A DNA stretch of 64,000 nt from Pasteurellaceae bacterium Macca (GTDB lineage Bacteria; Pseudomonadota; Gammaproteobacteria; Enterobacterales; Pasteurellaceae). Under the pieces are notes generated by a model. The model was given only the letters and a program-made list of their open reading frames with translations, was not told where the DNA came from and made no database searches. The first letter of the stretch is position 1, and each line of letters starts with the position of its first letter. Position numbers and translations under genes: made by a program. Location: the NCBI GenBank assembly GCA_023101485.1, contig LVZB01000030.1:124001-188000 (forward strand). Direction: 5' to 3'. This document shows positions 1 through 8,661 of the stretch, piece by piece.

Positions 1-1
1 A

Positions 2-1666
2 TACGGTGGCCGTCACAATAAAAACCTCCTCGGTGTCGTCATTAACAAATTTAATGCCCCTGTCGATGAATCTGGCAGAACACGTCCTGATTTAGCTGAA
101 ATTTTTGACTCTTTCCAACACAGTTCAAACAATGTGACCGAAGTTGAAAATCTCTTTAAAACTGGCCCGATTAAATTATTAGCCTGTATTCAATGGAAAG
201 CAGAACTCGGTGCACCGCGTGTGACGGATTTAGTCAAACACTTAGGTGGTGCGATTATTAAAGAGGGCGAACTGAATAAACGCCGTATTCGTGGCGTCAC
301 ATTCTGTGCCCGTAGCTTACCGAATATGGTTGAGCATTTTAAAGCCGGTAGCCTCATTGTGACCTCGGCTGACCGTCCTGATGTTATTGTTGCAGCTGCC
401 CTTTCAGCGATGAATGGTGTAGAACTTGGTGCATTACTCTTAACCGGTGGTTACAAATTAGATAGCCAAATCGCGAAAATGTGTGAAAAAGCCTTTGAAA
501 CCGGCTTGCCAATCTTCCGTGTGGAAGGTACAACTTGGCAAACTGCACTGAACTTACAAAGTTTCAGCCTAGAAGTACCTGTGGATGATAAAGAGCGTAT
601 CAGCCAGATTAAAGATTACGTTTCTGCACAATTTAGCGATAATTTCATGACTGAAATTTCCAAAGGTGCGGTACGTTCTCGTCGCCTCTCTCCTGCGGCT
701 TTCCGTTATCAATTAACAGAATTAGCCCGTGCAGCGAAAAAACGCATTGTTCTTCCTGAAGGTGATGAACCTCGTACCATTAAAGCGGCTGCATTATGTG
801 CAGAGCGTGGCATTGCAGAATGTATCCTCTTAGCTAACCCTGCCGAAGTGCAACGTGTCGCTGAAGCTCAAGGTGTGACACTCGGTGCGGGTATTACGGT
901 AATTGACCCAGAAGCGGTACGCGAAAATTATGTAGCTCGCTTAGTTGAATTGCGTAAAAACAAAGGTATGACAGAAGTTGTTGCCCGCGAACAGCTTTTA
1001 GATACGGTGGTGCTTGGTACGATGATGTTAGAAGCCAACGAAGTGGATGGCTTAGTTTCTGGTGCGGTACATACCACGGCAAATACCATTCGCCCACCAA
1101 TGCAGATCATTAAAACTGCCCCAGGTAATTCCATTATCTCTTCTATCTTCTTTATGTTATTACCTGACCAAGTGCTTGTTTATGGTGACTGTGCGGTAAA
1201 TCCAGATCCAAATGCAGAGCAATTAGCAGAAATCGCGATTCAATCTGCGGAGTCAGCAAAATCCTTCGGGATTGACCCACGCGTGGCGATGATCTCCTAC
1301 TCTACCGGCACATCAGGCTCAGGCGCAGATGTGGAAAAAGTTGCCGAAGCAACGCGTATTGCTAAAGAGAAACGCCCTGATTTAATCATCGACGGCCCAT
1401 TACAATACGATGCGGCGATTATGGAAGATGTTGCACGTTCTAAAGCGCCAAATTCCCCAGTCGCAGGTAAAGCAACGGTATTCGTATTCCCAGATTTAAA
1501 CACGGGTAACACCACGTATAAAGCGGTACAGCGTTCTGCTGACCTCGTTTCTATTGGCCCAATGCTCCAAGGTATGCGTAAGCCAGTCAATGACCTCTCT
1601 CGCGGTGCGCTCGTTGATGATATTGTCTATACCATTGCATTAACGGCAATTCAAGCGACACAGTAA
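2..1666 (+). CDS. pta: Phosphate acetyltransferase, 5' end cut by the window edge
   Basis: Interconverts acetyl-CoA and acetyl phosphate in the Pta-AckA overflow pathway in the cytoplasm. The reading frame is open from base 2, so the GTG at 134 is an internal codon and not the start. About 554 codons are visible of roughly 710 expected for the long E. coli-type enzyme. The first ~225 visible residues match the BioD-like and DRTGG regulatory parts ([16 protein letters not shown]); the rest is the catalytic PTA domain, opening at [12 protein letters not shown] and including [16 protein letters not shown] and [15 protein letters not shown]. ackA would normally lie upstream, outside the window. 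A strong terminator follows directly. Confidence 0.97.
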   Translation, partial: YGGRHNKNLLGVVINKFNAPVDESGRTRPDLAEIFDSFQHSSNNVTEVENLFKTGPIKLLACIQWKAELGAPRVTDLVKHLGGAIIKEGELNKRRIRGVTFCARSLPNMVEHFKAGSLIVTSADRPDVIVAAALSAMNGVELGALLLTGGYKLDSQIAKMCEKAFETGLPIFRVEGTTWQTALNLQSFSLEVPVDDKERISQIKDYVSAQFSDNFMTEISKGAVRSRRLSPAAFRYQLTELARAAKKRIVLPEGDEPRTIKAAALCAERGIAECILLANPAEVQRVAEAQGVTLGAGITVIDPEAVRENYVARLVELRKNKGMTEVVAREQLLDTVVLGTMMLEANEVDGLVSGAVHTTANTIRPPMQIIKTAPGNSIISSIFFMLLPDQVLVYGDCAVNPDPNAEQLAEIAIQSAESAKSFGIDPRVAMISYSTGTSGSGADVEKVAEATRIAKEKRPDLIIDGPLQYDAAIMEDVARSKAPNSPVAGKATVFVFPDLNTGNTTYKAVQRSADLVSIGPMLQGMRKPVNDLSRGALVDDIVYTIALTAIQATQ

Positions 1667-1677
1667 TTTTTGAATAG

Positions 1678-1706
1678 AAACGCCCTCTTTAAGAGGGCGT
1701 TTTTTT
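1678..1706 (+). terminator. Rho-independent terminator of pta
   Basis: A GC-rich stem CGCCCTC/GAGGGCG, extended by flanking A/T pairs, is followed by a run of T, 12 bases after the pta stop codon. Confidence 0.9.
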
Positions 1707-1832
1707 ATAACATATAATTTATCCTAAAACGCGAGTTCTTCCTATTTTATAATACATTTTACGATTCACCCTCTTTACAAATTGTCAAAAAAATTCGACC
1801 GCTTGTATAGCCATTTTCACAAGGAAACCGAT

Positions 1833-3521
1833 ATGACTACTCCATTAATTCAACAACTTACCCAGATTGTCGGGGAAAAATATATTCTGACGGATACCGC
1901 AAAAACCGAACCCTATCGCAGTGGTTATCGCTTTGGTACGGGGAAAGCCCTTGCGGTGGTTCGTCCGGGGACGCTCGTGGAGTTTTGGCGAGTGCTGAAT
2001 GCTTGTGTGAAGGCCGATGTCATCATTATTACCCAAGCAGCCAATACGGGGCTAACGGGGGGCTCAACGCCCAATGGCGATGATTATGACCGCGATATTG
2101 TGATCATCAATGCCATGCGAATTGGGGGGATTCAGCTGATTCAAAATGCCGAACAAGTCGTTTGCCTACCCGGCTCAACCCTCAACGAGCTTGAACTGCT
2201 TCTCAAACCTCACGGACGAGAACCCCATTCAGTGATTGGCTCTTCCTGCATTGGCGCCTCTGTGGTTGGGGGCGTGTGCAACAATTCCGGTGGCGCGTTA
2301 GTTCAACGCGGGCCTGCCTATACGGAAATGGCGCTCTACGCACAACTTAATGCCGAAGGGGAATTGGAATTACATAACCATTTAGGCATTGATTTAGGCG
2401 ACACGCCGGAAGAAATTTTGCAAAACTTGCAAGAAAACCGCTATCAACGGAAAGACATTACCTTAGACAGTGGCAAAGGGCATGACCACACCTATTGCCA
2501 ACACGTTCGTCAAGTGGATGAAGACTCCCCTGCTCGCTTTAATGCCGACCCCAAACGCCACTACGAAGCCTCTGGCTCTGCCGGTAAATTGGCGATTTTT
2601 GCGGTGCGATTAGACACCTTCCCCCTCGAAAGTGAAACCGCCGTGTTCTATTTAGGCACAAACAGCACCGATGTATTTAATGATATTCGTCGCACTATGC
2701 TTGCCGATTTTCAGCATTTACCAATTTCAGGGGAGTATATCCATCGAGAAGCCTTTGATGTAACCGCCCGCTATGGAAAAGATACCTTCTGGGCAATTAA
2801 AGCACTTGGCACACACCGTTTACCCACACTCTTTGCCTTAAAAGCAACAGTCGATCGATGGGCAAAAAAAGTCCGCTTTTTACCGAATCATTTTAGTGAT
2901 AAAACTTTACAGCTTATTTCTAAAATTCTTCCCCAACATTTACCCGAGAAATTACGTCAATATCGTGATCAATATGAGCATCATCTTATTCTCAAAATGG
3001 GAGGCGAAGGCATACAAGAGGCGCGAGATTATCTCTCAAGCTATTTTAGCGAAAAAGAAAAAGGGGGCTATTTTGAATGTAATACTGTTGAAGCAGAAGC
3101 GGCAATGTTACACCGCTTTGCCGTAGGTTCGGCAAGTATTCGTTATCGCACCATTCATCAAGCAGAGGTGGAGGATATTGTTGCCTTAGATATTGCGTTA
3201 CCTCGTAATGAGAAAAATTGGTTTGAAACATTGCCCCCTGAAATGGCAGAAAAAATCATTCATAAAGTCTATTGTGGGCATTTCCTATGCCACGTTTTTC
3301 ATCAAGATTACATTGTGAAAAAAGGGGTTGATTGTGTTGAATTAGAACATCAAATGCACGATCTACTTGACCAACGTGGTGCGCAATATCCTGCGGAACA
3401 TAATGTTGGGCATCTATACCAAGCGAAACCTGAACTACGCCAGTTCTATCAACAGCTTGATCCAACCAACAGCTTTAACGTAGGCATTGGACAAACCTCA
3501 AAGAAAAAACACTGGCAATAG
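1833..3521 (+). CDS. dld: Quinone-dependent D-lactate dehydrogenase (FAD)
   Basis: Membrane-associated flavoprotein that oxidises D-lactate to pyruvate and passes electrons to the quinone pool. I place the start at ATG 1833 (562 aa, family length about 560-570), with AAGGAA seven bases upstream. A longer frame from TTG 1782 is open, but its first codons run over an uptake signal sequence and have no ribosome site. The FAD-binding region carries ANTGLTGGSTPNG, VVCLPGST and GASVVGGVCNNSGG; the C-terminal lactate-binding part ends with CVELEHQMHDLLD, AEHNVGHLY and NVGIGQTSK. It stands alone, convergent with lpdA, and its downstream terminator has been split by an IS element. Confidence 0.95.
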   Translation: MTTPLIQQLTQIVGEKYILTDTAKTEPYRSGYRFGTGKALAVVRPGTLVEFWRVLNACVKADVIIITQAANTGLTGGSTPNGDDYDRDIVIINAMRIGGIQLIQNAEQVVCLPGSTLNELELLLKPHGREPHSVIGSSCIGASVVGGVCNNSGGALVQRGPAYTEMALYAQLNAEGELELHNHLGIDLGDTPEEILQNLQENRYQRKDITLDSGKGHDHTYCQHVRQVDEDSPARFNADPKRHYEASGSAGKLAIFAVRLDTFPLESETAVFYLGTNSTDVFNDIRRTMLADFQHLPISGEYIHREAFDVTARYGKDTFWAIKALGTHRLPTLFALKATVDRWAKKVRFLPNHFSDKTLQLISKILPQHLPEKLRQYRDQYEHHLILKMGGEGIQEARDYLSSYFSEKEKGGYFECNTVEAEAAMLHRFAVGSASIRYRTIHQAEVEDIVALDIALPRNEKNWFETLPPEMAEKIIHKVYCGHFLCHVFHQDYIVKKGVDCVELEHQMHDLLDQRGAQYPAEHNVGHLYQAKPELRQFYQQLDPTNSFNVGIGQTSKKKHWQ

Positions 3522-3527
3522 CCTTTT

Positions 3528-3537
3528 ACAAGCGGTC
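3528..3537 (+). repeat. Uptake signal sequence (USS), representative copy
   Basis: ACAAGCGGTC, the core of the A. pleuropneumoniae-type DNA uptake signal, here with the extension through ACATTTTGCAAA. Other plus-oriented cores: 11811-11820 (inside purE), 14387-14396, 17455-17464, 19952-19961, 24687-24696, 27304-27313, 28322-28331 (inside pepP), 33894-33903, 41414-41423, 49391-49400 (inside dmsC). Reverse-oriented cores (GACCGCTTGT or one mismatch): 1797-1806, 8620-8629, 33942-33951, and near 8339, 19989, 37687, 48801, 52978, 54201, 55743 and 55874. Most lie between genes, and several form inverted pairs that can act as terminators. Confidence 0.9.
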
Positions 3538-3657
3538 AGATTTTGTAGACATTTTGCAAAGTCTGACGTTTTGTAAAAAGCATAAAAAAAGCACTCATTT
3601 TGATCTGCCCCCCAAAAGTTGGACTAAACAACCAACTAACTAAGGAGCAGATTTTTT

Positions 3658-4028
3658 ATGACTAAATATAATTCACTTTTCAAACAACAGGTGATCGAGT
3701 TTTATCTTCAACAACATAAAAATCGGTCATTCACTCGCCAACATTTTCATCTTAACAAGAGAACATTGAACCGTTGGATTGCCCTTCGGGTATCATTAGC
3801 CAATGGTTGCAAGCCTTTGAAAAACAAGGTATAAACGGATTATTACCCAAACCAAAAGGTCGTCCAGTGATGAAATCGAAATCCCCTAAAATGCCTAGGT
3901 TTAAAACCGAAGAAGAACGCTTACGCTATCGTATTTTAGAGCTTGAAGCGGAGGTGGCTGTGCTAAAAAAGTTGCGGGAGTTAAACCAACAAAAAATGGC
4001 AAAAAAACCGAAATCGTCAACGCGTTAA
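3658..4028 (+). pseudogene. IS3-type orfA (HTH protein), internally deleted and frameshifted
   Basis: ATG 3658 follows an AAGGAG site and encodes a first helix-turn-helix half (MTKYNSLFKQQVIEFYL ... LNKRTLNRWI). After about 41 codons this frame runs into unrelated residues and stops. The second HTH half (SQWLQAFEKQGINGLLPKPK) and the leucine-rich coiled coil (RILELEAEVAVLKKL) continue in another frame up to 4028. IS150-type OrfA normally has about 50 extra residues between the two halves, so an out-of-frame internal deletion near 3775 is the simplest reading. A separate functional gene beginning at TTG 3774 is unlikely. Confidence 0.8.
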
Positions 4029-4836
4029 GGGGGGATTTTCCGCTCGACATCTTGCTTAATTTGCTTGATTTAAAGCGGAGTACCTTCTTTTACCATCGGC
4101 AGCCTAAGGCGGATAAAAATGCAGAAATCAGGCAGAAAATTAGCCAAATTTACCACGAACATAAAGGGAATTATGGCTACCGTCGTGTGGCAGAGGAATT
4201 GCGTAAAGCCGAATGTGTGAATAAAAAACGCGTACAAAATATCATGCAACAGCTTGATTTAAAAGGAAAATGTAAGAAACGTAAATACCGTTCTTATCAA
4301 GGTCAGATAGGCAACATTGCCGAGAACTTATTGCAACGGGATTTTCACGCCAGCAAACCGAATGAGAAATGGGTAACCGATGTGAGTGAGTTCAAATGTG
4401 CTGAGGGTAAAGTCTATTTGTCGCCGATTAAAGACCTTTTTAACGGTGAAATTATCGCTTATTCTCTTTCACGAAGCCCCAATTTTGAACAAATTATCCA
4501 AATGATGAATCAAGCGATGACTAAACTGAATGGCGAACACCCGATTCTTCATTCCGATCAAGGTTGGCAATATCAAATGAGAGGGTATCAAAATCTGCTC
4601 AAAGAAAATGGCATTCAGCAAAGTATGTCAAGAAAGGGAAATTGCTTGGATAATGCGGCGATGGAAAGTTTTTTCGGGCGGTTGAAAACAGAATGTGGTG
4701 TTGATGAACACTTTGATACCTTCGAGCAACTGGAGAAGAGACTCCACGAATACATTTATTACTACAACAAAAACGTATTCAAAGTAAGCTAAAAGGACTG
4801 AGTCCTGTGGAATACCGAGCTCAGTCCTTAAATTAA
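3965..4836 (+). pseudogene. IS3-type orfB (DDE transposase) with a 3' frameshift
   Basis: The frame is open from the slippery A_AAA_AAG site, as expected for an OrfAB fusion made by -1 frameshifting; ATG 4052 is simply the first Met in it. The rve integrase core is visible: WVTDVSEF, HSDQGWQY and AAMESFFGRLK supply the D, D and E residues. The frame stops early at 4792 after YIYYYNKN. Shifting frame at AACAAAAACGT restores the usual ending (KRIQSKLKGLSPVEYRAQSL) with a stop at 4834-4836. A single lost base in an original AACAACAAACGT explains this. Confidence 0.85.
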
Positions 4837-4901
4837 AGTCGTCTAACTTTTTGGGGTCAGATCATTTTATTGAGTGCTTTTGTTTTATGAATTACGCAAG
4901 A

Positions 4902-6326
4902 TTAACGTTTTTTCGCTTTTGGGTTTGGTAGGTCGGTGACCGAGCCTTCAAACACTTCAGCGGCTAAACCAACCGATTCATGTAATGTTGGGTGGGCATG
5001 AATAGTTAAGGCAATATCTTCAGCATCACAGCCCATTTCAATCGCTAAGCCGATTTCACCTAATAATTCACCACCATTTGTGCCGACAATCGCACCCCCT
5101 AATACGCGGTGGGTATCTTTATCGAAGATTAACTTCGTCATACCATCTGCACATTCAGAAGCAATCGCACGGCCAGAGGCTGCCCATGGGAATTTCGCCA
5201 CTTCGTAGTTTAAGCCTTCTTGCTTACACTCTTTCTCTGTTTTACCGACCCAAGCAACTTCTGGCTCGGTATAAGCGATAGATGGAATCACTTTTGGATC
5301 AAAGTAGTGTTTTTGTCCTGCGATCACTTCTGCGGCAACGTGACCTTCATGTACGCCTTTATGGGCTAACATTGGCTGGCCAACAATATCTCCAATCGCG
5401 AAAATGTGTGGCACGTTAGTACGCATCTGTTTATCAACGTGGATAAAGCCACGATCATCAACTTCTACACCAGCTTTACCGGCATCAAGTAATTTACCAT
5501 TTGGCACACGACCGATGGCGACTAAGACTGCATCATAACGTTTTGTATCGTTGCAGGCTTTACCTTCCATGGAGACATAGATACCATCGTCTTCTGCTTT
5601 AACTGCGGTTACTTTGGTTTCAAGCATTAATTTGAATTTTTGCTCAATACGTTTTGTGAAGATTTGAACAATATCTTTGTCTGCGGCTGGGATCACTTGG
5701 TCGAACATTTCAACCACTTCAACTTCTGAACCGAGGGCTTGATAAACCGTTCCCATTTCAAGACCGATAATACCGCCCCCCATGATGAGTAATTTTTTCG
5801 GGATTTCTTTTAATTTAAGGGCATCGGTTGAATCCCAAACACGCGGATCTTCATGAGGAATGAAAGGTAATTGAATTGGGCGAGAACCGGCGGCGATAAT
5901 CGCGTTATCGAATTTAATTGTCGTTGGGTTACCGTCACGATCACGAGCTACCAAGGTATGTGAGTCGGTAAATGTTGCAAGACCTTCTACTACCGTCACT
6001 TTACGTGCTTTTGCCATGCCAGCTAAACCGGTAGTTAATTTCGATACGACTGCTTCTTTCCCTGTACGTACTTTATCTAAATCAATCGTTGGTTCACCAA
6101 AAGTGATCCCATTGTGCTCTGCATTACGTGCTTCTTCTAATACTTTAGCAACGTGTAATAACGCCTTAGACGGAATACAACCCACGTTTAAGCAGACCCC
6201 ACCGAGTGTTGAGTAACGTTCAACAATCACGGTTTCTAAGCCTAAGTCTGCACAACGGAATGCTGCTGAGTAACCCGCAGGACCAGCCCCTAATACGACA
6301 ACTTGTGTTTTAATTTCTTTGCTCAT
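4902..6326 (-). CDS. lpdA: Dihydrolipoyl dehydrogenase (E3)
   Basis: E3 of the pyruvate dehydrogenase complex (and usually of 2-oxoglutarate dehydrogenase); reoxidises dihydrolipoyl groups with NAD+. At 474 aa it equals the E. coli length. Visible features: FAD Rossmann motif GAGPAGYSA near residue 13, redox disulfide C45/C50 in GGVCLNVGCIPSK, NAD-binding GGGIIGLEMG, second FAD motif FAIGDIVGQPMLAHKG, and the C-terminal active-site pair HPTLHE at 445-450. It is the last gene of aceE-aceF-lpdA, 55 bp after aceF. Its terminator has been interrupted by the IS element on its 3' side. Confidence 0.98.
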   Translation of the reverse strand: MSKEIKTQVVVLGAGPAGYSAAFRCADLGLETVIVERYSTLGGVCLNVGCIPSKALLHVAKVLEEARNAEHNGITFGEPTIDLDKVRTGKEAVVSKLTTGLAGMAKARKVTVVEGLATFTDSHTLVARDRDGNPTTIKFDNAIIAAGSRPIQLPFIPHEDPRVWDSTDALKLKEIPKKLLIMGGGIIGLEMGTVYQALGSEVEVVEMFDQVIPAADKDIVQIFTKRIEQKFKLMLETKVTAVKAEDDGIYVSMEGKACNDTKRYDAVLVAIGRVPNGKLLDAGKAGVEVDDRGFIHVDKQMRTNVPHIFAIGDIVGQPMLAHKGVHEGHVAAEVIAGQKHYFDPKVIPSIAYTEPEVAWVGKTEKECKQEGLNYEVAKFPWAASGRAIASECADGMTKLIFDKDTHRVLGGAIVGTNGGELLGEIGLAIEMGCDAEDIALTIHAHPTLHESVGLAAEVFEGSVTDLPNPKAKKR

Positions 6327-6381
6327 AGTTTTTTCCTTTTGAAAATGCCCCCTTCTTAAGAGGAGGCAAAGGGACCGTCTA

Positions 6382-8274
6382 TTACATCACTAAACGACGA
6401 ATATCCGCTAATACACCATTGATGTATGAGAGGAAACGTGCACCGTCTGCACCATCAATGACACGGTGGTCGAATGATAATGAAAGCGGAAGCATTAAGC
6501 GTGGCGCAAACTCTTTACCGTTCCAAACTGGAAGCATTTCAGATTTTGACACACCTAAAATCGCGACTTCTGGTGCATTCACGATTGGCGTGAAGTGGGT
6601 TGTACCAATACCGCCTAAACTTGAAATGGTGAAACAACCACCCTGCATATCAGAGCCTGTTAATTTACCGTCACGGGCTTTCTTCGACACTTCCATCAAT
6701 TCACGAGAAAGTTCGATAATGCCTTTCTTATTGACATTTTTGAAGACTGGCACAACTAAGCCATTCGGCGTATCCACTGCCACACCAATATTGATGTATT
6801 TTTTGATCGTTAATTTCTGACCATCTTCTGATAGTGAGCTATTGAAACGTGGGAAGGCTTCGAGGGCTTTTGCCACCGCTTTCATAATAAAGACCACAGG
6901 GGTGATTTTTACGTCTAACTTCTGTTTTTCTGCTAGTTTGTTTTGCTCTTTACGGAAGTTTTCAAGCTCAGTAATGTCTGTACGGTCGAAGTGTGTAACG
7001 TGTGGGATCATTACCCAGTTACGGTGTAAGTTTGCCCCAGAAATTTTGTTGATACGAGATAATTCAACTTCTTCGATTTCACCAAATTTGCTGAAATCCA
7101 CTTTTGGCCACGGTAATAAGCCTAAGCCTGCACCATTTGCCACACCTGTTCCTGCTGGCGCTTTGCCTGCTTTCACGTCTTCAAAGACTTGAACTGCATT
7201 TTTCACATAGGCTTGGATATCTTCTTTAACGATACGACCTTTACGACCTGTCCCTGCAACTTTATCTAAATTAACACCGAATTCACGCGCTAAACGACGA
7301 ATAACAGGCGTTGCGTGGGCGTAAGTTGCACTTGCAGTGACTTGTTCTTGGCTTAAACCAGAAACATTACCGTGAGTTGCTTGGGCTTGTGGCGCAGGAG
7401 CAGATTGCACTTGTGCCGGTGCTGATGGTGTTGCAACAGGGGCAGCACCTGCCACTTCAAATTTCATAATAAGCGAGCCAGTGGAGACTTTATCCCCCAC
7501 TTTAATGAGGATCTCTTTCACTGTACCGGCGATAGGGGCAGGCACTTCCATGGAAGCTTTATCCCCTTCGACGTTGATAATGGATTGATCAACTTCAACA
7601 GTATCGCCAACTTTCACCATAATTTCAGTGACATTGACTTCATCGCCACCGATATCGGGGACATTCACTTCTTGAATCGCTGAGGCTGTTGCCACTGGTG
7701 CTGGGGCGCTTTCTGCAACCGGCGCAGAAGCACTTGGTGCTGATCCTGCGACTTCAAAACGCATAATCAATTTACCGGTCGCAACGCTATCTCCGACTTT
7801 GATTAAAATTTCTTTTACCACACCAGCGATTGGGGCAGGCACTTCCATGGAAGCTTTATCCCCTTCCACGTTAATGATAGATTGATCAACTTCAACAGTA
7901 TCGCCAACTTTCACCATAATTTCAGTGACATTGACTTCATCGCCACCGATATCGGGGACATTCACATCCACAACACTTGTTGCCGTTGCCACAGGTGCTG
8001 GAGCAACTGTCGCTTCTGGTGCTTTTTCTGCTACAACGGTTTCGCCTGCTTCTAAAACAAGCATTGGTGAGCCGGTGGAAACTTTATCCCCGACTTTCAC
8101 TAACACTTCTTTTACCACACCCGCTTCTGGGGCAGGCACTTCCATGGAAGCTTTATCCCCTTCCACATTGATAATTGATTGATCAACACTGATAGTGTCG
8201 CCAACTTTGACCATGACTTCTGTAACAGTCACTTCATCACTGCCAATATCTGGCACTTGAATTTGTTTTGACAT
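6382..8274 (-). CDS. aceF: Pyruvate dehydrogenase E2, dihydrolipoyllysine acetyltransferase
   Basis: Core of the pyruvate dehydrogenase complex; transfers the acetyl group from lipoyl arms to CoA. The 630 residues contain three lipoyl domains with the attachment lysine in GDKAS at K41, K140 and K239, joined by Ala/Pro/Val-rich flexible linkers. A peripheral subunit-binding domain follows ([18 protein letters not shown], about 325-360). The trimeric catalytic domain ends with [12 protein letters not shown] (H603, D607). Lipoyl domains 2 and 3 are almost identical in protein and DNA, which suggests recent homogenisation. Start [15 protein letters not shown] is preceded by AAAAGGAAT. It is separated from aceE by a small lipoprotein gene. 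Confidence 0.98.
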   Translation of the reverse strand: MSKQIQVPDIGSDEVTVTEVMVKVGDTISVDQSIINVEGDKASMEVPAPEAGVVKEVLVKVGDKVSTGSPMLVLEAGETVVAEKAPEATVAPAPVATATSVVDVNVPDIGGDEVNVTEIMVKVGDTVEVDQSIINVEGDKASMEVPAPIAGVVKEILIKVGDSVATGKLIMRFEVAGSAPSASAPVAESAPAPVATASAIQEVNVPDIGGDEVNVTEIMVKVGDTVEVDQSIINVEGDKASMEVPAPIAGTVKEILIKVGDKVSTGSLIMKFEVAGAAPVATPSAPAQVQSAPAPQAQATHGNVSGLSQEQVTASATYAHATPVIRRLAREFGVNLDKVAGTGRKGRIVKEDIQAYVKNAVQVFEDVKAGKAPAGTGVANGAGLGLLPWPKVDFSKFGEIEEVELSRINKISGANLHRNWVMIPHVTHFDRTDITELENFRKEQNKLAEKQKLDVKITPVVFIMKAVAKALEAFPRFNSSLSEDGQKLTIKKYINIGVAVDTPNGLVVPVFKNVNKKGIIELSRELMEVSKKARDGKLTGSDMQGGCFTISSLGGIGTTHFTPIVNAPEVAILGVSKSEMLPVWNGKEFAPRLMLPLSLSFDHRVIDGADGARFLSYINGVLADIRRLVM

Positions 8275-8317
8275 TATTTATTCCTTTTCTGTAAGTGGGG
8301 AAACCCACTATCTCATC

Positions 8318-8629
8318 TGCAAATTTTTAATAAAATCACACCGCTTGTTACGCTTTAATTTCTCAAGGTATAGGGTAAAAATAAGGTATCTGCTAAGAAA
8401 CTTAACGGTAAATCAATAATCGCTAATAGATTAAAGGGAAATGCCTCGTTGGTTTCTAACATATTCAGATCAGCTCTTACCCCCGAATACGGTTGAGGAG
8501 CAGGGGAAGATAAACTCCATATTGTTCCGCAACCGGCTAAATTAAAGCTCATAAAAGCAATAAGATAATATTTCTTCATGATGATCTTAGATATGCTTTG
8601 CAAATTTTTGATAAAATTTGACCGCTTGT
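8318..8629. repeat. Direct USS-containing repeats bracketing the small lipoprotein gene
   Basis: The 31-bp segments 8318-8348 and 8599-8629 match at 27 positions: both begin TGCAAATTTTT, continue ATAAAAT and end ACCGCTTGT. They are in the same orientation and enclose exactly one short gene. Both are extended uptake signal sequences on the minus strand. Confidence 0.8.
8355..8579 (-). CDS. Small YceK/YidQ-like lipoprotein
   Basis: A 75-residue predicted lipoprotein. I chose ATG 8579 (MKKYYLIAFMSFNLAGC), which gives a normal signal peptide and a lipobox with Cys at position 17; an upstream ATG at 8603 adds only eight unlikely residues. After the Cys the body has the YceK-type pattern: a short polar stretch with YSGVRADL, then LAIIDLPLSFLADTLFLPYTL near the C-terminus. 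E. coli YceK has a comparable DLPFSLVFDTLLLP ending (from memory). Function is unknown. It sits between aceE and aceF on the same strand, which is unusual for this operon, and is bracketed by USS repeats. Confidence 0.8.
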   Translation of the reverse strand: MKKYYLIAFMSFNLAGCGTIWSLSSPAPQPYSGVRADLNMLETNEAFPFNLLAIIDLPLSFLADTLFLPYTLRN

Positions 8630-8661
8630 CTCATTGGGCAGGTTACCCTGCCCAATTCATA

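Larger units (their letters stand above)
3601..4864 (+). mobile_element. Degenerate IS3-family (IS150-like) insertion sequence
   Basis: The ends are imperfect inverted repeats: TGATCTGCCCCCCAAAAGTT on the left, and TGATCTGACCCCAAAAAGTT when the right end is read inwards. The flanks share TTT (3598-3600 and 4865-4867) if the element starts at TG, or ATTTT (3597-3601 and 4864-4868) if it starts at GATCTG. The IS3-style two-ORF layout is present with an A_AAA_AAG slippery heptamer at 3965-3971, but both ORFs are damaged. The 3' end of orfB contains a 10-bp inverted repeat (4793-4802 with 4820-4829). Confidence 0.92.
3586..4881. terminator. dld/lpdA bidirectional terminator split by an IS
   Basis: GCACTCA at 3591-3597, preceded by A7, and TGAGTGC at 4871-4877, followed by TTTT, would form one A/T-flanked hairpin if the 1.26-kb element between them were removed. 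The rejoined loop reads TTTTAT. It lies where convergent dld (+) and lpdA (-) need a shared terminator. Confidence 0.8.

Noticed and set aside
1782-1832. Longer N-terminus of dld from TTG 1782
   Set aside because: No ribosome site; the extension is encoded by an uptake signal sequence; ATG 1833 has AAGGAA and gives the family length.
3774-4028. Independent small regulator gene
   Set aside because: It is the second half of the broken IS orfA, with the typical coiled coil and slippery site.
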